From Chitinophaga sp. Cy-1792 (GTDB taxonomy: Bacteria; Bacteroidota; Bacteroidia; Chitinophagales; Chitinophagaceae): 64,000 bases of DNA. The position numbers and the translations under genes are program-made. The stretch lies in the NCBI RefSeq assembly GCF_011752935.1, contig NZ_VWWO01000001.1:1302001-1366000 (forward strand), read 5' to 3'. How positions within the stretch are numbered: position 1 is the first letter of the stretch; every line of letters begins with the position of its first letter. Of this stretch, positions 1-7,958 are shown in pieces. Under the pieces are notes generated by a model. That model saw nothing but the letters and a program-made list of their open reading frames with translations, had not been told where the DNA came from and made no database searches.

Positions 1-1331
1 TGATGGGACAGCGTGGTATTCAGTACCTCGTAAAAGATAACCTGAACAGACCACAGGGTGCCTACGAAAACGGAGAATTTGACAGTGCTGCCATCGCCGG
101 AAAAAACCTGCGCCTCAGCCTCGATATAGAATTACAGGCCTTCGGTGAACAGCTGATGCATGGCAAAATAGGCAGCATCGTAGCCATAGACCCGCAGGAT
201 GGCGGTATATTAGCCATGGTGAGTGGTCCCAGCTTCGATCCAAACCTGCTGACAGGTTCCTTCAGAAGTGCCAACTTTAATAAACTCTATACAGATACCA
301 CCTTACCGCTGTTTAACCGTGCTATCCAGGCACAATATCCTCCCGGATCTACGTTTAAACCAATGATCGCGCTGGTGGGCCTCGATGAAGGCGTTATTAC
401 GCCTAGTACCGGTTATCCATGCTTTGGTGCCTATTACGGATGTAGCAGGCCCATCAAATGTGAACACCATGATCCAGGCCATGCTGCTAATCTGAGATTA
501 GCCCTTTCCCACTCCTGTAACGCATACTTCTCCCATACCTACCGCCTTTGTGTGGATGCACCTAAATGGGGTGGTATACGGGTAGGCGGTATGCAGAAAT
601 GGGCGGATTATATGAATAGCTTCGGTTTCGGTCATAAAATCGGTGTAGACGTGCCTTCTGAAAGACCAGGCCGTATCCCTGACAAAAAATACTACGACGC
701 CAAATATAAAGGCAGCTGGAATTCCTGTACATCTGTGTTCCTCGGTATCGGCCAGGGTGAGGTAGAAACAACACCGCTCCAGATGGCGAACGCCATGTGT
801 ATTGTCTCCAATAAAGGCGCATTCTATATTCCTCACTTCGTGAGAAGTATCGATAATGATGATACACACCTGCTGGATAAGTATAAACAACGTCACGTGG
901 TGGCCCATATCTCTGATACCGCCTATAGCGCTGTAATCCACGGGATGACAGATGTGGTGGAAAGTGGTACCGGCCGTGTGGCACAAATCGATGGCATTAC
1001 CATCGGTGGTAAAACAGGTACGGCAGAAAACTACGCCATCGTTGATGGTAAGCGCACCAAAATGCCTAACCACGCACAGTTCATCGCTTTTGCTCCGGCA
1101 GAAAATCCAAAGATCGCCATCTGTGTAGTTGTAGAACGTTCCGGCTTCGGTGCCAAATACGCAGCGCCTATCGCTTCCCTGATGATAGAAAAATACCTGA
1201 AAGATTCTATCGCTACCAAGCGTCAGCCGCTGCTGAAAACAGTAATGGAAACAGTTACTATTCCTGAAAACATGAGAAACAGGTCTAAACTGGATTCACT
1301 GAATGCTACCGTTATCAGAAAAAAACAATAA
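1..1331 (+). CDS. mrdA: Penicillin-binding protein 2 (peptidoglycan D,D-transpeptidase), 5' truncated
   Basis: This is the C-terminal part of the elongation transpeptidase that cross-links peptidoglycan in the periplasm; the N-terminal membrane anchor and dimerisation domain lie before the window. About 442 residues are visible. All three active-site motifs of the penicillin-binding fold are present: STFK near residue 116 of the visible part (nucleophilic serine), SCN near 171 and KTG near 337 within GGKTGTAEN. The next gene, 35 bp downstream on the same strand, is rodA, the usual partner of PBP2 in the rod (elongasome) complex, so assignment to PBP2 rather than PBP3 is supported by context. 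The coding frame is open through the window edge. Confidence 0.95.
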   Translation, partial: MGQRGIQYLVKDNLNRPQGAYENGEFDSAAIAGKNLRLSLDIELQAFGEQLMHGKIGSIVAIDPQDGGILAMVSGPSFDPNLLTGSFRSANFNKLYTDTTLPLFNRAIQAQYPPGSTFKPMIALVGLDEGVITPSTGYPCFGAYYGCSRPIKCEHHDPGHAANLRLALSHSCNAYFSHTYRLCVDAPKWGGIRVGGMQKWADYMNSFGFGHKIGVDVPSERPGRIPDKKYYDAKYKGSWNSCTSVFLGIGQGEVETTPLQMANAMCIVSNKGAFYIPHFVRSIDNDDTHLLDKYKQRHVVAHISDTAYSAVIHGMTDVVESGTGRVAQIDGITIGGKTGTAENYAIVDGKRTKMPNHAQFIAFAPAENPKIAICVVVERSGFGAKYAAPIASLMIEKYLKDSIATKRQPLLKTVMETVTIPENMRNRSKLDSLNATVIRKKQ

Positions 1332-1366
1332 CATTTTCCCATAAACGACAAACGAATTAACAGATA

Positions 1367-2653
1367 ATGAACCGCGCGCAAACCAAATTGACCCAAGGGA
1401 TAGACTGGCCTATAGTAGGCCTCTACCTGGCATTGGTGATCATAGGCCTGATGTCCATATTTGCTGCGGAATACCGGGGGGATGATAATATCTGGCAAAA
1501 TATTATCCATCTCAATAAAAACTATTCCAGGCAGTTGATGTGGTTCGGTATTTCCATAATAATTGCATCGGTCATATGGCTGACGGATAGTAAGTTCTTT
1601 ACGGCTACGGCCAACCTGGCTTATGCGGGCGGGATTTTATTACTGTTGTTGGTGTTGGGAATAGGTAAAGACGTTAAAGGATCGCACTCCTGGCTGGTAA
1701 TAGGAGGTTTCCAGTTTCAGCCGGCAGAGCTCACTAAACTCTGTACAAACCTTGCGCTTGCCAAGTATTTATCGTCGCAGGAAACGGATTTTAATAAGTT
1801 ACGATCCCGGCTTATCGCAGCAGCCATCGCCCTCGTACCTGCAGGTATCATTATTCTTCAGTCTGAAACAGGGCTGGCACTGGTGTACTTCTCCTTCTTC
1901 CTGGTAATGTACCGCGAAGGTTTGCCAGGGGTATTACTGGTGATCGCATTCTCCGGTATTGTGCTGGTATTGTCGGCACTATTGGTCGATAAGCAAATAC
2001 TATTCATTATCTTCTCTGTTATAACCGCCCTGATCATCTACTTCAGCAGGCGGGAAATAAAACGAAAACGGTCCAGGCTGCTGGTGATACTCGGTGTCTA
2101 TGCATTCTGCTCCCTCTTCGTAATGTTTATCGTACCATTTGCATTTACCAAAGTCCTGAAAGACTACCAGGTACGACGTATCGAGGTAATGCTGGGTAAA
2201 GAGAACGATCCGAAAGCTACATATAATACCCGTCAGAGTATGATCGCCATTGGCTCCGGAGGCTTCTGGGGTAAAGGCTATCTGAAAGGAACGCAAACCC
2301 GTTACGACTTCGTACCGGAACAAAGTACCGACTTTATCTTCTGTACCATCGGGGAAGACTTTGGCTTCTTCGGCAGTGTGATATTCCTGGCTATTTATGT
2401 GGCATTGCTCTTCCGGATCATACATGTGGCGGAACGACAGCGATCGACATTTACACGAGTCTATGCCTATGGGGTGGCTAGTATCATCTTCTTCCACCTC
2501 GCTATCAATATATCCATGACCATAGGGCTGGCGCCGGTAATCGGTATCCCGCTACCACTGGTAAGTTATGGCGGTAGCTCTTTGCTGGCCTTCACGATGC
2601 TGATATTCATTATGCTCCGACTGGATGCCGACAGGCAGATGGTATTGAGATAA
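1367..2653 (+). CDS. rodA: Rod shape-determining protein RodA (SEDS glycosyltransferase)
   Basis: RodA is the SEDS-family peptidoglycan polymerase that works with PBP2 during side-wall growth in the inner membrane. The 428-residue protein is a chain of hydrophobic segments with the family signatures QPAELTK near residue 118 and a C-terminal VSYGGSS near residue 398. Its length is normal for the family (about 370-430). It follows the PBP2 gene after 35 bp and is probably cotranscribed with it. The ATG is preceded by an AT-rich leader without a Shine-Dalgarno sequence, as is normal for Bacteroidota. FtsW is the alternative family member, but the PBP2 neighbour favours RodA. Confidence 0.95.
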   Translation: MNRAQTKLTQGIDWPIVGLYLALVIIGLMSIFAAEYRGDDNIWQNIIHLNKNYSRQLMWFGISIIIASVIWLTDSKFFTATANLAYAGGILLLLLVLGIGKDVKGSHSWLVIGGFQFQPAELTKLCTNLALAKYLSSQETDFNKLRSRLIAAAIALVPAGIIILQSETGLALVYFSFFLVMYREGLPGVLLVIAFSGIVLVLSALLVDKQILFIIFSVITALIIYFSRREIKRKRSRLLVILGVYAFCSLFVMFIVPFAFTKVLKDYQVRRIEVMLGKENDPKATYNTRQSMIAIGSGGFWGKGYLKGTQTRYDFVPEQSTDFIFCTIGEDFGFFGSVIFLAIYVALLFRIIHVAERQRSTFTRVYAYGVASIIFFHLAINISMTIGLAPVIGIPLPLVSYGGSSLLAFTMLIFIMLRLDADRQMVLR

Positions 2654-2687
2654 GCTGATCAGTCCGAAACGGGGATTTGATATTTAG

Positions 2688-2695
2688 TATCTTTG
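2688..2695 (+). promoter_or_regulatory. Bacteroidota -7 promoter element before the MBL-fold gene
   Basis: TATCTTTG matches the TAnnTTTG -7 consensus exactly and ends only 4 nt before the ATG at 2700, so the mRNA would be leaderless or nearly so. No clear TTTG -33 element is seen at the usual distance. Confidence 0.5.
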
Positions 2696-2699
2696 CAAA

Positions 2700-3449
2700 A
2701 TGGCACGTATTATTCCTCTTTCAGAAGGGTCTTTTACAGTAGACGGGACCAAGCTTTTCAAGCCTTTTAACCTGGCAACAGACAAAATGCAGGACAGACC
2801 GCAAGGTTCTCTGCTGGTAGAAATTCAACCATTCCTGGTCATCACAGACCGCGATTATATACTTTTTGATACCGGCCTCGGCTTTCGTAACGACGACGGG
2901 GTCTTACAGATTCATCAACACCTGATCGACAATGGCATCAACCCCATGGAGATTACCAAGGTGTTGATGAGCCATCTTCATAAAGACCACTCTGGTGGCG
3001 TATCAGCCGTGGATCCAGTTACCGGCGAGCGTACCCTGACTTTTCCCAATGCCACTTATTATGTGAATAATGAGGAGATGTTATATGCGATGGAGCATGC
3101 CGGTAAATCCTATCATTCAGAAGATATCATCCTGCTACAGCAGCGTGATAACGTCATCTTTACCTCCGGCAACGGTACTATCGACGGGTATATTCATTAT
3201 GAATTATCCGGCGGCCATTGCCCTTACCACCAGGTATTCCTGGTAGATGACGGAGAAGATAAAGTTTTCTTTGGAGGAGATGAAGCACCACAGCTGTCGC
3301 AGATGAAGAACAGGTTTGTAGCCAAATACGACTACGATGGCAAACGCGCCATGGAACTGCGTCAGGAGTACCTGGAGCGTGGCAGACAGGAAGGCTGGAA
3401 TTTCCTTTTCTACCATGATGTAAAAACGCCAACGACTACATTCGAATAA
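2700..3449 (+). CDS. MBL-fold metallo-hydrolase
   Basis: The protein has 249 residues and carries the zinc-binding signature HLHKDH (residues 92-97) with a later histidine and aspartate (GGHCPYH and FFGGDE) that complete the metallo-beta-lactamase site. It has no signal peptide, so it is cytoplasmic. The family includes lactonases (AHL lactonase type), glyoxalase II and many uncharacterised hydrolases; the N-terminal layout with a conserved DTGLG before the metal motif is seen in quorum-quenching-lactonase-like members, but the substrate cannot be told from sequence. An AraC regulator begins 27 bp downstream on the same strand and could be cotranscribed with it. Confidence 0.85.
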   Translation: MARIIPLSEGSFTVDGTKLFKPFNLATDKMQDRPQGSLLVEIQPFLVITDRDYILFDTGLGFRNDDGVLQIHQHLIDNGINPMEITKVLMSHLHKDHSGGVSAVDPVTGERTLTFPNATYYVNNEEMLYAMEHAGKSYHSEDIILLQQRDNVIFTSGNGTIDGYIHYELSGGHCPYHQVFLVDDGEDKVFFGGDEAPQLSQMKNRFVAKYDYDGKRAMELRQEYLERGRQEGWNFLFYHDVKTPTTTFE

Positions 3450-3476
3450 ACAGATTTTCCCATTCCACCCATAAGG

Positions 3477-4307
3477 ATGTACAGCAGGTATGATTCTTTT
3501 CATTTGAGTGGGCAGTCGCAGATAACCACGTGGCAGCACGAGGGGCGCGACTGGGCTGCCTGTGGCAGGTTTCCGCAGGCAGCCACACATGAATTATTTA
3601 CCCCAGTCACTATTCTGAACCTGATCACCAGCGGTCGGAAACGCATGTACAATGGTGGCAGGGTCTTTTCACTGCAGCAGGGCGATGTTTTCCTGATACC
3701 TGCCGGCACCCTGATCAGTTCTGAAATACTCCGTACGAGTGAACCCTTCTCCAGTATCAATATCATTCTGCCTACCCATCTATTTCCACAAAAAAAGCGG
3801 ACATCTGCCAATACCATATCAGCAGGTATGCTGGATTTACCGGTAACAGCAGACTGGCATTCCCTATCCGGGCAGCTGATGAAGGATTTCAATAGCAGTT
3901 CACCTGTCAGTGAGCCACAGGAACTGCTGGAGAAGATAGCGCATTTGATGTCGGCCCATCCTTATGTTACAGAGATGCTGGGGAATACCGCAGCGCATGA
4001 CTGGCCGGTAGTCATGGAAAATCTGGGGATGGGTATACCTGAAACCCGGTCGCTGGAGCAGCTGGCACAGCTGGGGCATATGAGTGTGGCTACCTTGAAG
4101 CGGCGTTTCAAGGATATTTATGATAAAAGCCCGATGCAGTGGGTTTGGGAGATGCGTTTACAACGGGCGGCGTTGCTACTGCGTACCGCGGCGGTTCCTA
4201 TCAACGAAATAGCCTATAGTACCGGGTTTTCGGACTTATCTCACTTCTATCACCAGTTTAAAAAATATTTCCGCATGACGCCGCTGCAATGGCGGGAAGC
4301 CATTTGA
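3477..4307 (+). CDS. AraC family transcriptional regulator
   Basis: The 276-residue protein has an N-terminal cupin-like sensing region (about residues 15-110; it contains LQQGDVFLIPAG) and a C-terminal AraC double helix-turn-helix domain (about 185-276) with the typical second-helix pattern INEIAYSTGFSDLSHFYHQF and the closing FRMTPLQWR. It is a cytoplasmic DNA-binding protein that probably responds to a small effector. The ligand is unknown. It lies 27 bp after the MBL-fold hydrolase and about 60 bp before an NTF2-like gene, so all three may form one small locus. Confidence 0.9.
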   Translation: MYSRYDSFHLSGQSQITTWQHEGRDWAACGRFPQAATHELFTPVTILNLITSGRKRMYNGGRVFSLQQGDVFLIPAGTLISSEILRTSEPFSSINIILPTHLFPQKKRTSANTISAGMLDLPVTADWHSLSGQLMKDFNSSSPVSEPQELLEKIAHLMSAHPYVTEMLGNTAAHDWPVVMENLGMGIPETRSLEQLAQLGHMSVATLKRRFKDIYDKSPMQWVWEMRLQRAALLLRTAAVPINEIAYSTGFSDLSHFYHQFKKYFRMTPLQWREAI

Positions 4308-4366
4308 TTTGAGCTTTTCAGCCAATAGCATAGCGGTGGTAATTTCTATCTTGCCGTTAAAAAAAG

Positions 4367-4723
4367 ATGACTTCATTAACAGCAGTAGCAATGGCGTGGC
4401 TGGAAGCCTGGAATGCCCATGACATGGATGCGATTATGTCCCATTATGATGATGATATTGAATTTTATTCACCTGTAATTGTGCGTATCAACAATGATCC
4501 GGCCGGACGTATTAAGGGAAAGGCGGCGTTGCGTTCCTATTTTGAGCGTGCCTTGCAGGCCTATCCTGATTTACATTTTGAATTGTACCATGTGCTGGAA
4601 GGCATGAGTTCAGTGGTGTTGTACTATAAAAGTGTGAATAACAGTTTAAGTGCGGAACTGATGGTATTAAATGAGAAGGGGTTGGTGCAGCAGGTAAGGG
4701 CGCATTATAAAGCGATGTCCTGA
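4367..4723 (+). CDS. NTF2-like (SnoaL-type) nuclear transport factor 2 family protein
   Basis: A 118-residue protein with the cone-shaped alpha+beta barrel pattern of SnoaL/NTF2-like proteins: an N-terminal helix (AMAWLEAWNAHDMDAIMSHY), then a strand rich in aromatic and acidic residues (DDIEFYSP), then GKAALRSYFERALQAYPDL and three C-terminal strands. Members act as small-molecule isomerases or cyclases, or have no known activity. It has no signal peptide. It follows the AraC gene on the same strand and ends at a strong bidirectional terminator. The substrate is not recognisable. Confidence 0.75.
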   Translation: MTSLTAVAMAWLEAWNAHDMDAIMSHYDDDIEFYSPVIVRINNDPAGRIKGKAALRSYFERALQAYPDLHFELYHVLEGMSSVVLYYKSVNNSLSAELMVLNEKGLVQQVRAHYKAMS

Positions 4724-4740
4724 TAAAGATTTTCAGCAAT

Positions 4741-4777
4741 AAAAATGGGCAGACGTTAGTAACGTCTGCCCATTTTT
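4741..4777. terminator. Bidirectional intrinsic terminator
   Basis: A perfect 17-bp inverted repeat with a 3-nt loop (4741-4757 / 4761-4777) with an A-run on the left and a T-run on the right. It lies between the convergent NTF2-like gene and the gene at 4792-5295 and can end both transcripts. Confidence 0.9.
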
Positions 4778-4791
4778 TATTGGAAAGAATG

Positions 4792-5295
4792 TTAGTGTCT
4801 GCCGGTTCGCATTTGTTGCTGGTTAAGGCGATTGATGCGTTGTTGTTGCTGGGCGTTGCTACTCAGCCGTGATATCACGAGGTGTCTGAATTCCTTTTCG
4901 CTGTTAAAGACCTGGCCGGCTTTTCGGGCGGGCAGTACGCGTTGGAATTCGGCGGTATATTTTGTTTTGATATCGAGGTAGCGTTTATCGAAGTTAAGGT
5001 CTTTGTCCATGCTGTTTCTGGCGACAGCATCAGCGTCGCTGGCATGGTCCATTTTGGCATCGATATTTTTATTCCTTGCTTTATCGGCGAGGAGCTGGTC
5101 AATTTCGCTTCTGTAATTATTGTAGACCGGCCAGAATTGTTGTGCCTCCTGTGGGGTGAGGTTTAATTTGCTGGCGAGGAATGCAACCTGTAGTGATTTA
5201 AGTTTCTCTGCATCATCTTCCTGCGCGAAGATATGGGGGGTAATGCTGATGAGCATTACAACAACTAGAAACCATATTTTCGAAAACTGTTTCAT
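4792..5295 (-). CDS. Small secreted sensor-like protein of an ECF sigma locus (Spy/CpxP-like helical)
   Basis: A 167-residue protein with an N-terminal signal peptide (about residues 1-24, ending ...HIFAQ) followed by a charged, helix-rich periplasmic part with LTPQEAQQFWPVYNNY, which resembles the LTxxQ-type motif of Spy/CpxP-like helical proteins. Homologs in Bacteroidota are often labelled sensor of ECF-type sigma factor. It is the last gene of a three-gene minus-strand operon: sigma factor, putative anti-sigma, then this protein, with 3 bp between it and the preceding gene. A role in sensing envelope stress is inferred from this context only. Confidence 0.7.
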   Translation of the reverse strand: MKQFSKIWFLVVVMLISITPHIFAQEDDAEKLKSLQVAFLASKLNLTPQEAQQFWPVYNNYRSEIDQLLADKARNKNIDAKMDHASDADAVARNSMDKDLNFDKRYLDIKTKYTAEFQRVLPARKAGQVFNSEKEFRHLVISRLSSNAQQQQRINRLNQQQMRTGRH

Positions 5296-5298
5296 TGA

Positions 5299-6042
5299 TT
5301 ACTTATTAGGTAACTCATTAGATAGATCTGCTTCCTGAAGATATTTATCTAATGCGGATGTAGGTGATTGTTCGCCTGTCTGGGCGGCGTCATCCATTTT
5401 GTTGAGCTGGCCGGATTGGGCCACCTGTGCGAAGATGGATTCGTTGTCCAGCGGGTCTGCATGGTTTTGCAGGTAACTGACGATGGCTTCATCGCTGATG
5501 TTGGCCAGTTCCTGTTCGAAGTAGCTGGTATCGTGGTGATGCGCGCCGTTAAGGAAATGTAGTGCGCTGGTGCTGACAATTGCGGCGAGGCATGCAGCAG
5601 CAGCCCATTTCTTCCAGTTATTGCGTTTAGCAGGGCGATTAATGGGAATAACCGGGGTTGGCCGGGGTGTTACCTGTTCATCATTATGATTAATAAAATC
5701 TAGCTGATTAAAGTAATCGGTGGGAACGGAAAATGGCGATTTCCTGGGCATAGCAGCGAGGAAAGGAGACAATTCTTCCAGTTCTTCCTCTACGGATGAT
5801 TCATTTTCATGATGTATCCGTTGAAGGATGATGGCGGGTAAGCTTTGAAAGTAGCCGTCAGGAGCAGTATATGGGTTAATGGAAGAGATATTGAGTGCAT
5901 CGTACATGCGTAATCTGTCTGAAATAATTTCAGGCAGGTGCTCGAAATAGCCTTCCGGTGCCGTAAAGGGCAGGTTCTCAGGCCATTGGGCCAGAGGAGC
6001 TATTTGTTGCAGTTCATGTAATATGTCGTTTCCCCTTTTCAT
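5299..6042 (-). CDS. Putative anti-sigma factor, single membrane segment
   Basis: A 247-residue protein with one predicted membrane helix around residues 145-165 (WKKWAAAACLAAIVSTSALHF). The N-terminal half would be cytoplasmic and holds three repeats of a PFxxPxGYFxxLP-like motif (FTAPEGYFEHLP, YTAPDGYFQSLP, FSVPTDYFNQLD), each followed by a short linker. The C-terminal part would be periplasmic. It sits directly downstream of an ECF sigma gene and upstream of the secreted sensor-like protein, the usual place for an anti-sigma factor, but no classical zinc-binding anti-sigma motif is visible. Similar proteins are normally left as hypothetical. Confidence 0.6.
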   Translation of the reverse strand: MKRGNDILHELQQIAPLAQWPENLPFTAPEGYFEHLPEIISDRLRMYDALNISSINPYTAPDGYFQSLPAIILQRIHHENESSVEEELEELSPFLAAMPRKSPFSVPTDYFNQLDFINHNDEQVTPRPTPVIPINRPAKRNNWKKWAAAACLAAIVSTSALHFLNGAHHHDTSYFEQELANISDEAIVSYLQNHADPLDNESIFAQVAQSGQLNKMDDAAQTGEQSPTSALDKYLQEADLSNELPNK

Positions 6043-6145
6043 CTCGTTTTTTAGACAGCTACCGTTGCTAATGGTTTAATGATATTTTAATCTTTCTCTA
6101 AAAAAGTTTAAAACTTGATTAAAATACCTGATACACTGGGGCATA

Positions 6146-6697
6146 TCAACCATTTTTAATAAATTCCTCTATTTTTTTCACCGCATGGTGATAAGAGGCT
6201 TTCAAAGCGCCTTCCGAGGTTTCCAACACCTTACTCATTTGCTCGTACGGCATTTCATCGTAATATCTCAGGTTAAATACAATTCTCTGTTTTTCAGGTA
6301 ATTGTAAGATGGCCTTCTGTAGTTTCCATTCCAATTTATTGGGATCGAACTGCGTATCAGATTTTAATTTGTTAGCTAGTCCTGATTCCACATCGGAGAG
6401 GGATACTGAATGTTTTTTCTTCAACTGTTCAAGAAAGGTAAGGCATTCGTTGGTGGCGATTTTATACAGCCATGTATATAGCTGTGCATCTTCGCGGAAT
6501 CCTTCCAGATTTTTCCAGACTTTAATGAATACATTCTGCAGCACATCGTTAGCGTCGTCGTGGTCAACAACGAGCCTTCGAACGTGCCAGTAGAGCCGTT
6601 CCTGGTATTTGCGTATGATGAGCGTAAAGCCTTTTTCCCGGGTATCCGCGTTGCGGTATAAGCCAAGTAATTCTTTATCGTCCTGTGTAACGGCCAT
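6146..6697 (-). CDS. ECF-type RNA polymerase sigma factor
   Basis: The 183-residue protein has the two domains of extracytoplasmic-function sigma factors: region 2 (about residues 20-90, with DANDVLQNVFIKVWKNL, the helix that contacts core polymerase and the -10 element) and region 4 (about 128-180, with LPEKQRIVFNLRYYDEMPYEQMSKVL, the helix-turn-helix reading the -35 element). It is the first gene of a minus-strand operon with a membrane protein (probable anti-sigma) and a secreted sensor-like protein. Such sigma factors usually activate their own operon; no autoregulatory promoter can be pointed to with confidence. Confidence 0.92.
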   Translation of the reverse strand: MAVTQDDKELLGLYRNADTREKGFTLIIRKYQERLYWHVRRLVVDHDDANDVLQNVFIKVWKNLEGFREDAQLYTWLYKIATNECLTFLEQLKKKHSVSLSDVESGLANKLKSDTQFDPNKLEWKLQKAILQLPEKQRIVFNLRYYDEMPYEQMSKVLETSEGALKASYHHAVKKIEEFIKNG

Positions 6698-6796
6698 AGG
6701 TTAAATGGTTCATGACAGGTTTATGTCTTCAATATAGATAAAAAAAAGATCAAATAGTTTAATAGGCTCAGCCAGACTTTCTTTTAGCGAATGTCC

Positions 6797-6877
6797 GGGG
6801 TTTTGGCCGAAGCCTCCGGCTTCAGTCAAAACCCCGTGAGATGTAGCCCCACCAGTGGTGGGGCCACATCTCACGGG
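6797..6877. repeat. Two interlocked long hairpins in an intergenic region
   Basis: The first hairpin pairs GGGGTTTTG (6797-6805) with CAAAACCCC (6827-6835), with an inner GAAGCC/GGCTTC stem. The second pairs 6833-6844 with 6866-6877 (12 bp) and has a perfect inner CCCCACC/GGTGGGG stem. The 3' arm of the first and the 5' arm of the second share 6833-6835, so the two outer stems compete at their edges. They lie between the transketolase gene end and the sigma gene start. Function unknown; neither hairpin is followed by a T-run. Confidence 0.7.
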
Positions 6878-6889
6878 AGAATAAATTAA

Positions 6890-6916
6890 AAAGGTCTCTA
6901 CTTAGTAGAGACCTTT
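6890..6916. terminator. Terminator hairpin of the TCTCTAC/GTAGAGA family, copy 1
   Basis: A 13-bp perfect inverted repeat (6890-6902 / 6904-6916) with the core GTCTCTACT and AGTAGAGAC, just after the end of the minus-strand transketolase gene. The same core recurs at 22898, 31984, 37512 and 47301. Confidence 0.85.
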
Positions 6917-6943
6917 CCAATTTCTATCTATATAAAAATAGCA

Positions 6944-7906
6944 TTATTTCTTTTTACGGGCAATAGCTTTTTCAGCTGCTGCAACGATATGAGCTGCATC
7001 GAGACCGTATTTGGTCAGCAGTTCCACAGGTTTACCTGATTCGCCGAAGGTATCGTTGGTACCAACGTATTCGATAGGAACAGGGATGTGGCGTGCTGCT
7101 ACGTGTGCGATGCTGTCTCCCAGGCCGCCGAGTACGTTGTGTTCTTCTGCAGAAACAGCGCAACCGGTTTTGGTGAGGGATTTGATGATAGCTTCTTCGT
7201 CCAGTGGTTTGATAGTATGGATATTGATGATTTCCACGCTATAACCTTTTTCTTCCAGGATTTTACCGGCTTCGATGGCGATCCATACGAGGTGGCCACA
7301 AGCGAAGAGGGAGATATCGTTTCCTTCGTGGAGAATCTGTGCTTTTCCGAGTTCGAAGGTTTGATTTTCCGGGGTGAAGTTAGGCCATTTCGGACGACCG
7401 AAGCGGAGGTAAACAGGACCTTCGTGGTCAGCGATAGCGATGGTAGCAGCTTTGGTCTGGTTGAAGTCGCATGGAACGACCACAGCCATACCTGGCAGCA
7501 TTTTCATCATACCAATATCTTCGAGGATCTGGTGGGTGGCACCATCTTCACCGAGGGTCAGACCAGCGTGGGAAGCACAGATCTTTACGTTTTTGTTGGA
7601 ATAGGCAACAGACTGACGGATCTGGTCGTAAACACGGCCGGTAGAGAAGTTCGCGAAAGTGGTAGTATATGGAATTTTTCCACCGATAGTCATACCAGCG
7701 GCGATACCGATCATATTAGCTTCGGCGATACCAACCTGTACGAAACGTTCAGGAAATTCTTTAATAAAGGCATTGAGTTTCATGGAGCCGAGCAGGTCAG
7801 CTGTCAGGGCTACGACGTTAGGGTTTTTACGACCCAGTTCCAGAATCCCTTCACCGAATCCGGCGCGGGTTTCTTTCTCATTCATCGGTTGAATATCTTT
7901 TACCAT
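6944..7906 (-). CDS. Transketolase, C-terminal subunit (TktB-like half)
   Basis: A 320-residue protein covering only the pyrimidine-binding and C-terminal domains of transketolase. It contains the conserved glutamate region (FVQVGIAEANMIGIAAGM), the pyrimidine-domain SHAGLTLGEDGATHQ and the C-terminal regulatory domain (IINIHTIKPLDEEAI). Transketolase transfers two-carbon ketol units in the pentose phosphate pathway with thiamine diphosphate. In organisms with split transketolase the N-terminal, ThDP-pyrophosphate-binding half is a separate gene, often adjacent; here the neighbour upstream is galE, so the N-terminal half must be elsewhere. It probably ends an rfbA-galE-tkt transcript. Confidence 0.9.
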   Translation of the reverse strand: MVKDIQPMNEKETRAGFGEGILELGRKNPNVVALTADLLGSMKLNAFIKEFPERFVQVGIAEANMIGIAAGMTIGGKIPYTTTFANFSTGRVYDQIRQSVAYSNKNVKICASHAGLTLGEDGATHQILEDIGMMKMLPGMAVVVPCDFNQTKAATIAIADHEGPVYLRFGRPKWPNFTPENQTFELGKAQILHEGNDISLFACGHLVWIAIEAGKILEEKGYSVEIINIHTIKPLDEEAIIKSLTKTGCAVSAEEHNVLGGLGDSIAHVAARHIPVPIEYVGTNDTFGESGKPVELLTKYGLDAAHIVAAAEKAIARKKK

Positions 7907-7958
7907 TGCGGTTCTTTTAAAATTATGTCGTAAAAGTAAACAATTAGGTTGATGAGTT

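Noticed and set aside
3..1331. A complete PBP2 starting at the first ATG of the window
   Set aside because: The N-terminal anchor and dimerisation domain are missing and the frame is open to the window edge, so this is a truncated gene.
7088..7933. A 281-residue open frame on the plus strand opposite the transketolase half
   Set aside because: It is antisense to a well-supported gene and has no recognisable domain.
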